Part shown: in pieces, positions 56,951 to 64,000 of the stretch | How the letters are laid out: each line of letters opens with the position of its first letter | Position numbering within the stretch: position 1 is the stretch's first letter | From: Marinobacter salinus | GTDB taxonomy: Bacteria; Pseudomonadota; Gammaproteobacteria; Pseudomonadales; Oleiphilaceae | Assembly (NCBI RefSeq): GCF_001854125.1 | Contig: NZ_CP017715.1 | Span: 682,001-746,000 of the forward strand | Length of the DNA: 64,000 nt | Direction: 5' to 3' | Made by a program: the position numbers and the translations under genes | Notes under the pieces: generated by a model | Told to the model about the DNA's origin: nothing | Seen by the model: only the letters and a program-made list of their open reading frames with translations | Database searches by the model: none

Positions 56951-57613
56951 ATGAAGAAGAGATCGTTGGGCAGCAGCCTGCAGTGCAAGGTTTTAATCGC
57001 AGCTATGGGTGTGGGGGCTATCAGTCAGCCGGTAATGGCCGGGGCCGGGGATCTAGTCGTTCGCGCCGGTATCAGCGCAATGGATACGGATTCTGGCAGT
57101 GACAGCTTCAGTTCCATTTCCAGAAGTGGCGTCCAGTTGGATGATGCTGTCACTTTGAGTGCATCCGCCGCTTACTATCTAAGTGACTATTCGGCCATAG
57201 AACTGACAAGTTCTTTCCCATATCAGCATGACCTGGAGGGCAACAGCCGATTGAAAGCCCTTGGCCTGGGTACGCTTGCCGAGGTTAAGGAAATTCCCAC
57301 GTCACTGACGATCAACTTTTACCTGAATGATTACTCCGCGGTGACTCCCTACGTTGGTGCTGGTGTGGCTTACACCCGGTTCTATGATGAAGACATGAAG
57401 GTAACCGGGCTCGCGGTGGATTTTGAGGATTCAGTGGACCTCACCGCGGTTGCCGGTGTTGAAATGGCGTTTCCGAGCAATCTGATGGTGAGTTTTGATC
57501 TGCGTTACATCGACCTGAACCCCACTGCGGATTTCGACGGTGCGGTCGATGAAGATATCGAACTGGACGTTGATCCGGTGATATTTACACTCAGTGCGGG
57601 CTACAGGTTCTGA
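56951..57613 (+). CDS. OmpW family outer-membrane protein
   Basis: A 220-residue protein with a signal peptide (about 1-30, ending PVMA). The eight-stranded OmpW-type beta-barrel shows alternating hydrophobic strands, PYVGAGVAYTRFYDEDM near the middle, and LMVSFDLRYIDLNPTADF. It ends in SAGYRF with the C-terminal aromatic residue required by BAM. OmpW barrels pass small hydrophobic molecules across the outer membrane. ATG 56951 follows AGGAACC. It lies between the adaptor gene and the LVIVD lipoprotein. Confidence 0.9.
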   Translation: MKKRSLGSSLQCKVLIAAMGVGAISQPVMAGAGDLVVRAGISAMDTDSGSDSFSSISRSGVQLDDAVTLSASAAYYLSDYSAIELTSSFPYQHDLEGNSRLKALGLGTLAEVKEIPTSLTINFYLNDYSAVTPYVGAGVAYTRFYDEDMKVTGLAVDFEDSVDLTAVAGVEMAFPSNLMVSFDLRYIDLNPTADFDGAVDEDIELDVDPVIFTLSAGYRF

Positions 57614-57650
57614 AAAAAACGTTGTTTTGAAGTCCTGAGGGATGCAAAGA

Positions 57651-57679
57651 AAAGGCCGGGATATTCCCGGCCTTTTTTT
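57651..57679. terminator. Intrinsic terminator after the OmpW gene (shared with the LVIVD gene)
   Basis: AAAGGCCGGG-ATATT-CCCGGCCTTTTTTT has a 10-bp stem and a T-run on the plus strand, with a shorter one on the minus strand. It separates the convergent ompW-like and LVIVD genes. Confidence 0.93.
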
Positions 57680-57695
57680 ATACAGTGCAGAGTGG

Positions 57696-60689
57696 TTAAG
57701 GTCGGAATATAACCAGGCCACCGCCGCCGTCGGCTACATAGACCCGCCCATGAGCGATGGCAGTTCCTGTCGCCTCACCGACGGTTTGCTGATGTTCCAT
57801 CAGTATGGGGTTGGCGGGATCACTCCAATCCAGTTTGGCTACCCCTGCTTCGCCATAGGCAACATAGAACAGCAGCTTGGGTTCGTCGAGGGTAAACCAA
57901 CGACCTTCGCCGTCGATCAGCAGCTTGTTGGCCGGGAAGTACTGGGGCGTCATGTACAGCGCTTCCGGATCGGAATCCTCCAGCCCGGGCTCTGTCTGGA
58001 GCCGGTACTGGGCGACGGCCTCAGGGCGGTAGTCATAGCCACCACCGCCGCCGCCTGAGCCACCCATGGTCCAGATCTTGGTCGGATCGACGCCAGCAGG
58101 CAGCGGCTCCAGAAGGTCGTCGATGCTGTATGCCAGCAGGCCAAACCCACCGTAACTGAAGTACGCATGGTTCCCGATGACATCCACATCAACGCTGCGG
58201 CTGTCCGCCTTGCCTATATGGACGGATCCGTCCAGTTCTTCCTCAATCTTGATCGGCTGGAAGATCTTGACCAGTTCCATTCCCGGCGCTATGCCGTCAA
58301 CCAGTAGCTCGGTCATATCGACGACTGCAATACCAGAGTGCCCCGAGGCGACGAAGGCGTAGATTTTTCCATCGGCAGGGTTGGTCCAGAGTTCGACGCC
58401 GGACGCGCGACCAAGGAGCGGATTACCGCTCGCGGCACCCAGGTTGGCGACCACATGATTGCCGGAGCCATCCGCCGGATTCATGGTCATATCATAAACG
58501 GTCAAACCGTTGCTGCCATCTGCGACAACGGCATAGTCGCCATGGAAATCAACGTCGTAGGCGTGATCCTGTCGCTTGATGCCGCCGTATGAGCCGGAAT
58601 CGAGATTGTGCTCATAAAAGTCCGACGGTTGTGGGGTCAGCAGCATGGGTGCCCCTGGCACGCCCTGACCGGCTTCCGCGGAGCTGATGTCTACACGGCG
58701 AAGGCCGAGGCTCTGTGACATGACGTTGGCTACGCTGTCATCTTCACTCAGGATAACATTGTAGGCATGGGGCGTCGGGAACACGGTCGAGCCATCGGGA
58801 TTGTCGACCTCGTATTCATCCACCACGGTGTTGGCGACCACATGGGGCTCATCCATTGCATTGCCGTTGGCATCGGCAATTTTCCAAACGCTCATGCCGT
58901 GGGGCCCATCCGCCAGATACAGGTAGTGTCCAGTGGTTGCGACGCCCTGGGTGTGGCCAATCGCCAGGGGCGAGGTGGGCGACCCTCCAGCGTCTGCGAA
59001 GGTTTCTGTGGTACTGGCAAAATAGGCTGGCACAGTGAACTTGGAGGCCATGTCCGTGCTGCCGGTGGTCAGATCGCCAAGGTCCATGAAGTTAAGACCA
59101 CCTGCGCCCGTCGCCTGGACGACGTCCACGCCATCGGTAGCAGCGCTGAGCGTGGGCATCAGGAATAGAGCGTTGCCGTGGCCGCTGACTTCGCCGGACA
59201 CCAACAGGCTCGGGGCCTCGTACATCCAGATGGGCAGGGACTCGTTATCGTCCGGGTTCCAGGCGCCCATGTCGTAGGAAGTCACGAACTCATAGTCTGG
59301 CCAGTGGAGTAAGGGGTTATCATCGTTATCAAAGTTGCCTCCCCCCTGCTGCCAGTTGGCCTCCGGCGAATCAGCGCCATCAAGCGCAACCAGGCCGGCA
59401 AAATGGTCGGCGTAAAACACCCGGTTGTTGGCCAGGTCGGCCTCAACGTCAATGACGCCTGCCTCCTTCAGCATGCCCACCCCGAAGTAGGGGAACAGGC
59501 TTTGGGACTGCTGCCCTGTTGGCTCGTCCGGACCATGGGCGGGCACCGCTGGAGCGTATCCCAGATAGCTGGTGGCTGCGTCAGTCGGGTTTACGTCAAT
59601 GGCGACAATGCCGGCCAGGCCGTAGGCCATATAAACAGTGGTGCGCTCACTGCCCTCCGGCCCGTAGGTTTCTACGTCCAGAGCATTGGCCTTGTAGTAG
59701 TACTTGCCGTAACGGTCGAAGTCCGCCCACGGCGTGGGGGCATCAACACCGTCATGCCAGACTGACTGGATTTCGAAGGAGGCCTGGTTGTAATCGGGCA
59801 TGCCGGTATCGGGGTCAATAAACCCTGGCTGTACCTCACTATCGACATCCATTCCGAGGAACCAGTCCTCTGTCACGGAATCGTCAGTATAGAGGTTGTA
59901 GTAGCCCACTCGTTCGAGCGTGTCGGGGTCATAGATGCCCAGACCAAGGAAGCCTATTGCGGCATAAAGACGCCCATCGCTGTGCAATTGCAGATCGGCG
60001 GGAGCGCCCCAGGGATGCTCTCCCGAATACTGGAGGGTATAAGTCTCAGCGTCGATTTTGAGGGTTCCATCATCCTCTGTCACGGGTGTCGCTGTCAGAA
60101 GATTGGAAAGAGCGGTGCGGTGAATGCCAAAGCTTTCGTCTGCAATCCAGAGATCTGTTCCGTCGGTTTCCAGGGACTTGATAAAGCCGTGGCCCTCGAT
60201 AATGACGTCGGGCACGAGATCTCCGCCGCCTTCGGCGTAAGTGATGCCGTCTTGATAGTAATTGATTGGGGTGGTGTGCAGGACCTGCATCGCAGCAGGG
60301 TTGGTGATGTCCACCACCGCAATGCCTGACTCCCGAACGGCCGCCAAAGCGTAAGTGCGGCCTTCGTAGGGAACCACCAGAATATCCTGGATAAAGCTTT
60401 CCAACTCGATTTCATGCACCGCGCCTGCGGTAGTCTGAATCGGTGTCATGGCCAGGCGGTTGGCCATGTTGTAGACCGCCCAAACGGTATCTCCCATGTC
60501 GGCGCGCGCCGCTGCCGTCGTCGCGCCACCGATCTGAACCGCCTTCTCTGAAAGGAAGGCTTCTTCAATTACCTGCCCCGTGGGAGTTCCGCTTAACGAA
60601 CTTCCGCCATCACAACCACTTAATAACAATCCAATAAAAACACCAATGCCGATGTTTGCTTTTGATAACGTTCCGGGCCTGAGACTCAT
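57696..60689 (-). CDS. LVIVD-repeat beta-propeller lipoprotein
   Basis: A 997-residue lipoprotein. The signal peptide ends in the lipobox LLSGC, with the acylated Cys at residue 26 and Asp at +2. The rest is rich in LVIVD-type repeats of the pattern G(I/L)xVVDxxxP: SGIAVVDITNPAAM, GLAGIVAIDVNPTD, AGLVALDGADSPE, NGLTVYDMTMNPAD, HSGIAVVDMTEL and a C-terminal GGGLVIFRP, consistent with one or more beta-propellers. It is very acidic, with many Asp/Gly turns that could bind Ca2+. I start at ATG 60689, preceded by AGGAG; the frame is open 23 codons further up but the lipoprotein signal argues against that. Function unknown. It is divergent from the ABC exporter genes. Confidence 0.88.
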   Translation of the reverse strand: MSLRPGTLSKANIGIGVFIGLLLSGCDGGSSLSGTPTGQVIEEAFLSEKAVQIGGATTAAARADMGDTVWAVYNMANRLAMTPIQTTAGAVHEIELESFIQDILVVPYEGRTYALAAVRESGIAVVDITNPAAMQVLHTTPINYYQDGITYAEGGGDLVPDVIIEGHGFIKSLETDGTDLWIADESFGIHRTALSNLLTATPVTEDDGTLKIDAETYTLQYSGEHPWGAPADLQLHSDGRLYAAIGFLGLGIYDPDTLERVGYYNLYTDDSVTEDWFLGMDVDSEVQPGFIDPDTGMPDYNQASFEIQSVWHDGVDAPTPWADFDRYGKYYYKANALDVETYGPEGSERTTVYMAYGLAGIVAIDVNPTDAATSYLGYAPAVPAHGPDEPTGQQSQSLFPYFGVGMLKEAGVIDVEADLANNRVFYADHFAGLVALDGADSPEANWQQGGGNFDNDDNPLLHWPDYEFVTSYDMGAWNPDDNESLPIWMYEAPSLLVSGEVSGHGNALFLMPTLSAATDGVDVVQATGAGGLNFMDLGDLTTGSTDMASKFTVPAYFASTTETFADAGGSPTSPLAIGHTQGVATTGHYLYLADGPHGMSVWKIADANGNAMDEPHVVANTVVDEYEVDNPDGSTVFPTPHAYNVILSEDDSVANVMSQSLGLRRVDISSAEAGQGVPGAPMLLTPQPSDFYEHNLDSGSYGGIKRQDHAYDVDFHGDYAVVADGSNGLTVYDMTMNPADGSGNHVVANLGAASGNPLLGRASGVELWTNPADGKIYAFVASGHSGIAVVDMTELLVDGIAPGMELVKIFQPIKIEEELDGSVHIGKADSRSVDVDVIGNHAYFSYGGFGLLAYSIDDLLEPLPAGVDPTKIWTMGGSGGGGGGYDYRPEAVAQYRLQTEPGLEDSDPEALYMTPQYFPANKLLIDGEGRWFTLDEPKLLFYVAYGEAGVAKLDWSDPANPILMEHQQTVGEATGTAIAHGRVYVADGGGGLVIFRP

Positions 60690-60786
60690 AGTTGTATACT
60701 CCTGGGCGCGTTTCGAGCCTTGATTAATCAAATCGCGTACTGCCACAACGCTGATCATTAATTATTCACTCCTATCGTCTTTTGAA

Positions 60787-60802
60787 TTTGATACGTATCA
60801 AA
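60787..60802. promoter_or_regulatory. Perfect 16-bp palindrome between the LVIVD and ABC-exporter genes
   Basis: TTTGATACGTATCAAA reads identically on both strands. It is 98 bp upstream of the LVIVD start and 134 bp upstream of the ATPase start, well placed to control both divergent promoters. Size and symmetry suit a dimeric regulator of the TetR or MarR type. No regulator gene is adjacent. Confidence 0.62.
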
Positions 60803-60935
60803 GTATGTTCACTCTAAGCAGAGTTTTTTCGGTTATAACAGTTGGCCCAGTGCCTGCCCCGATTGTGGCGTTAGGTTATTCCGGCTTTCTGGAAAGTCGA
60901 CTAAAGCGGGTTAGAACACTGACAGGAAGGAAGGA

Positions 60936-61688
60936 ATGACAATCGGCTGTGAGTCTGAAAATATCGAGAATCCGCGGGGGCGGGGGCGCCCGGCGATTAT
61001 CCAGATGAACCGTATATTCAGGATTTACGGTTCGGGGTCCGCCGAAGTCAGGGCGTTAAATGGTGTCGATCTGGCCATACGCGATGGTGAGTTTGTGGCT
61101 GTTATGGGCCCCAGTGGCTCGGGAAAGTCCACCTGCATGAACCTTATGGGCTGTCTTGATGTTCCCTCATCCGGGGAGTACCTGTTTCGCGGCGTTAATG
61201 TGGGCCAGCTCGACAGGGACGAGCTGGCACTGCTCCGCCGCCACTTCATGGGCTTTATTTTCCAGAGCTTCAATCTGCTGCCTCGGGTCGGTGCGTTGGC
61301 GAATGTTGAGCTGCCTTTGATTTACGAGGGCATGAAGCGCGCCAGGCGCCGCGCGCTCGCGCTCGAAGCTCTGAGCGTCGTGGGGCTGGCTGATCGCGCA
61401 TCGGCGACACCGGCTCAGCTGTCCGGAGGTCAGCAGCAACGCGTCGCGATTGCCAGGGCCTTGGTGACCCGGCCACCGGTATTACTGGCGGATGAACCAA
61501 CCGGCAATCTGGATACCGTTATGGCCAACGACGTCATGGCTCAGTTGGTCAAAATCCGCGCAGAGCGGGGCATCACGATCATTATGGTGACCCATGAGCC
61601 GGAGATAGCCCGATATGCAGATCGGGTGCTTTACTTCAAGGATGGCAGTCTGGTGAAGGACGGTACACCGCAGGAGGTTCTGGGGTGA
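60936..61688 (+). CDS. ABC exporter ATP-binding protein, MacB/LolD type
   Basis: A 250-residue nucleotide-binding subunit. Walker [10 protein letters not shown] lies near residue 58, the Q-loop in [10 protein letters not shown], the signature LSGGQQQR near 162, Walker [13 protein letters not shown], and the H-loop in MVTHEPE. The [11 protein letters not shown] stretch is typical of the MacB/LolD/FtsE group. The N-terminal 20 residues are an unmatched polar extension. It overlaps the permease gene by 4 bp (GTGA), so the two subunits should be coupled. In E. coli MacB they are fused into one chain. Confidence 0.93.
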   Translation: MTIGCESENIENPRGRGRPAIIQMNRIFRIYGSGSAEVRALNGVDLAIRDGEFVAVMGPSGSGKSTCMNLMGCLDVPSSGEYLFRGVNVGQLDRDELALLRRHFMGFIFQSFNLLPRVGALANVELPLIYEGMKRARRRALALEALSVVGLADRASATPAQLSGGQQQRVAIARALVTRPPVLLADEPTGNLDTVMANDVMAQLVKIRAERGITIIMVTHEPEIARYADRVLYFKDGSLVKDGTPQEVLG

Positions 61689-62893
61689 GGGTGCTGGATA
61701 TCCTGCTAATGGCTTTGCAGGCGATTGCGCGCAACAAGTTGCGTTCATTCCTGACCACGCTCGGCATCATTATCGGCGTTGGAAGTGTCGTAGCGATGGT
61801 ACACCTGGGGCAGTCTGCCACCAGAAGCGTCACCCAAGAGATCTCAAGCATCGGGTCGAATCTGCTTTTTGTCATGCCCGGCTCGGCTCGTCGGGGACCG
61901 GGGGGATTGCGCACAAGCGCAGAACCATTTGATCTTGCGGATGCGGAAGCCATTGCACTTGACGTGCCCGATATTCTGGTTGCCCCGGCGCTTACAACCA
62001 ATGTAACGGTCATAATTGGTAATGCCAATGAAGTCATAACCGTCGTGGGCACCAATAATGCCTATTTCTCGGTTCGCAACCACTCAGTTGACTACGGCAG
62101 GGGCTTTGAGGACAGCGAGCTAAAAGCCGGGGCGGCAGTTTGTGTCATTGGGCAGACCCTGGTCGACGAGATGTACCTTGGCGAGGAGCCTCTGGGGACG
62201 ATGCTTCGTGTGGGGCGCACAGCCTGTCGGGTCATTGGCGTACTCGAAGAAAAAGGTGAGTCCATGGGGCAAGACCGGGACAAGGTCATTGTCATGCCGC
62301 TTAAAGCCGTTCAACGTCGCCTCGTTGGTGAGCTGGACGTTCAGGCTATTTACGTCTCCGCGCTGACCGATGGCACCACTGGCCGGGTGCAGACTGACAT
62401 TGAAACCCTGCTGCGCCAGCGCCGTGGTATTCAACCAGGTGAAGCCGATGACTTCTACGTCAGGGATACCCAGGACATCGCGCAAGCCCTGGCGAGTACC
62501 ACGAATACCATGACGATTCTCCTCGGAGCTATTGCTGCTGTCAGCCTCCTGGTTGGCGGTATTGGAATCATGAATATCATGCTGGTATCGGTCACTGAAC
62601 GAACCCGGGAAATAGGCATCCGTCTTGCGATTGGGGCACGAGCGAGGGACGTGATGACCCAGTTCCTGGTTGAGTCCATCGCGCTCTCAACGCTGGGCGG
62701 ACTGGTTGGCCTCTTGCTGGGTATCGGAGGCACCCGGCTGGTGACATCACAACTGGGCATGCCCTTTGTTTTATCTCCGGGCGTCATGATGCTCGGATTC
62801 TCGTTTTCCGTGGCTGTAGGCATCATTTTCGGCTTCTTCCCGGCCCGGAAAGCCGCGCGGCTTAACCCGATAGATGCGCTTCGCCATGAATGA
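61685..62893 (+). CDS. ABC exporter permease, MacB/FtsX type
   Basis: A 402-residue permease of type VII ABC systems. One N-terminal helix (about 18-42; NKLRSFLTTLGIIIGVGSVVAM) precedes a large periplasmic domain (about 50-275) with the MacB pattern. Three C-terminal helices follow; between them are NIMLVSVTERTREIGIRLAIGAR (the coupling region facing the ATPase) and the C-terminal FFPARKAARLNPIDALRHE, described here as patterns. It starts at GTG 61685. Such systems use mechanotransmission to push periplasmic substrates through an adaptor and an outer-membrane duct; the substrate is unknown. Confidence 0.93.
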   Translation: MRVLDILLMALQAIARNKLRSFLTTLGIIIGVGSVVAMVHLGQSATRSVTQEISSIGSNLLFVMPGSARRGPGGLRTSAEPFDLADAEAIALDVPDILVAPALTTNVTVIIGNANEVITVVGTNNAYFSVRNHSVDYGRGFEDSELKAGAAVCVIGQTLVDEMYLGEEPLGTMLRVGRTACRVIGVLEEKGESMGQDRDKVIVMPLKAVQRRLVGELDVQAIYVSALTDGTTGRVQTDIETLLRQRRGIQPGEADDFYVRDTQDIAQALASTTNTMTILLGAIAAVSLLVGGIGIMNIMLVSVTERTREIGIRLAIGARARDVMTQFLVESIALSTLGGLVGLLLGIGGTRLVTSQLGMPFVLSPGVMMLGFSFSVAVGIIFGFFPARKAARLNPIDALRHE

Positions 62894-62917
62894 TTGTCAA
62901 CGTAATGAGGTGGGCAC

Positions 62918-63805
62918 TTGCTGAGAGGATTGCTTGTTCCGATTCTGTTGTCTTGCGTATGTCTGACTGCGGGCTGTGATTCCGGGGGCGAAACGGTGGA
63001 ACGGGACACCGGAACAACAGAAGGCGCTGCGGCTCAGGATCACAAAGAGTCGGTTTCACTGTCCCTGAGCGCTGATGAGCTGGAGTGGGTTGGGCGTCGG
63101 ATTTTTCGTAATGAATGCGCTGGAAAGTACCGATGCCTCGTGCACTGGAATGACGGCGAGGCATTCCCGTCCCTCGGGATAGGGCATTTCATCTGGTATC
63201 CGCGGGATGTCGACGGTCGTTTCATTGAGAGTTTTCCGCCACTGATCCAGTACATGAGCGAGCAGCAAGTCTCTGTCCCCCAGTGGCTCCAGGAGTTGGA
63301 TCCGTTCGACGCGCCCTGGCCGGACAAGGCAGGCTTCGCGAAAGAAGAAGACTCATATCAGGTTATCGAGCTGCGGGAGTTTCTCGCGACTACTCAGGGT
63401 TTTCAGGCCGAGTTTATTTTCCGTCGTGCTCAGGCAGCCCTTACAAGAATTGTGATGGCTGCACCCGAGGAGCGGCGCGAGCAGATAAGGGAGGATCTGG
63501 CATCGCTTAGCTCAACGCCAGGGGGCATTTACGCCTTGATGGATTACGTCAACTTCAAGGGTGAAGGGCTGTCAGCGACCGAACAATATCACGGCCAGGG
63601 CTGGGGGTTGTTACAAGTACTCCTGGCCATGGAGTCGGCCTCCAACACAACCCCTCTCGAGCAGTTTCGGGACGCTGCTGCACAAATCCTGACGCGCCGT
63701 GCCAATAACGCAGAAAACCCTGTCGAGAAAGAGCGCTGGCTCGAAGGTTGGCTTAAGCGGCTGATGACCTATCGAGAGCCTGACGGGTTGAATGCTTCCG
63801 AATAA
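62918..63805 (+). CDS. Lipoprotein with T4-lysozyme-like active-site motif (function unproven)
   Basis: A 295-residue protein starting at TTG 62918, preceded by GAGGTGGG. The signal peptide ends in lipobox LTAGC with Cys20 and Asp at +2. The segment RIFRNECAG...HWNDGEAFPSLGIGH (E66, D79, S85, GIGH 87-90) resembles the catalytic region of T4 lysozyme (E11, D20, T26, GIGH 28-31). The D-to-S/T spacing of six residues and the GIGH motif align exactly, and the E-to-D gap is four longer. The rest is helical with Trp-rich stretches (GQGWGLLQVLLAME). A periplasmic lysozyme-like wall hydrolase is plausible but is inferred only from this motif. It follows the permease by 24 bp and is probably in the same operon. 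Confidence 0.72.
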   Translation: MLRGLLVPILLSCVCLTAGCDSGGETVERDTGTTEGAAAQDHKESVSLSLSADELEWVGRRIFRNECAGKYRCLVHWNDGEAFPSLGIGHFIWYPRDVDGRFIESFPPLIQYMSEQQVSVPQWLQELDPFDAPWPDKAGFAKEEDSYQVIELREFLATTQGFQAEFIFRRAQAALTRIVMAAPEERREQIREDLASLSSTPGGIYALMDYVNFKGEGLSATEQYHGQGWGLLQVLLAMESASNTTPLEQFRDAAAQILTRRANNAENPVEKERWLEGWLKRLMTYREPDGLNASE

Positions 63806-63975
63806 TTTTCGTAAAAATTAGTTCATTTATCGAACTTTGTTCTACCTTGTAATGGCACGGTCTTTCAACGTGCCTCGTTAGGGGGCAGAGGTCTGCGGTG
63901 GATGCGCCAAATTGGTGCTGGTTTGATGGCTATATTTGGCCAGAGCATGCCGCGAGATCGAGAGGCTCAATAAAA

Positions 63976-64000
63976 ATGATTAACTTCAATAACCTGGCTT
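63976..64000 (+). CDS. Possible start of a further gene (truncated by window)
   Basis: ATG at 63976, preceded by GAGAGGCTC, opens MINFNNLA and runs to the edge. Too short to identify. The 170 bp between 63805 and this point hold no recognisable gene or terminator. Confidence 0.3.

Overview
The window looks like chromosome of a marine gammaproteobacterium close to Pseudomonas and most like Marinobacter. This rests on gene order and protein style, not on a database search. The block rne, rluC, HAD phosphatase, sppA, maf, yceD, rpmF, plsX, fabD, fabG, acpP, fabF, pabC, mltG, tmk keeps the Pseudomonas order, including the missing fabH. finR/fpr, pruR/putA/putP, ppsR/ppsA/rraA and gltX with tRNA-Ala and tRNA-Glu are also Pseudomonas-like arrangements. 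I see no insertion sequence, prophage, integrase, CRISPR array or rRNA.

Layout. 0-4.3 kb (minus): partial glycerophosphodiesterase, DAHP synthase, TerB-like protein, transaldolase, DusA. 4.4-9.5 kb: a 1063-residue GAF/PAS/GGDEF/EAL protein, an AEC transporter, and znuA behind a Zur-type box. 9.7-11.5 kb: gltX, tRNA-Ala(GGC), tRNA-Glu(TTC), terminator. 11.6-16.2 kb: a tandem PTPS/QueD-like protein, a MobA-like nucleotidyltransferase, a membrane-tethered response regulator, a PEGA-MORN protein and a small membrane protein. 16.3-26.1 kb: an M16C peptidase, the divergent ppsR/ppsA pair with rraA, PilZ, SH3, YciI, PHP and UPF0149 proteins.

26.2-41.3 kb is the RNA-processing, fatty-acid and cell-wall block. 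RNase E with a roughly 0.6 kb leader stands divergent from rluC. The yceD-rpmF-plsX operon starts at a near-consensus promoter, and fabD to tmk follow. 41.4-47.2 kb is proline catabolism: an AraC-type activator, a PutA without the N-terminal DNA-binding domain, and the Na+/proline symporter. 47.4-55.5 kb holds a TSUP transporter, aconitase B, MiaE, finR/fpr, a PQQ-type sugar dehydrogenase with a fused membrane domain, and a thioesterase.

55.6-63.8 kb is the least conventional region and the best candidate for something undescribed. It encodes a MacA-like adaptor, an OmpW-like porin, a 997-residue LVIVD-repeat lipoprotein on the opposite strand, a split MacB-type ABC exporter (ATPase plus permease), and a lipoprotein whose short motif matches the T4-lysozyme active site. 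A perfect 16-bp palindrome lies between the two divergent arms. Joint function is inference.
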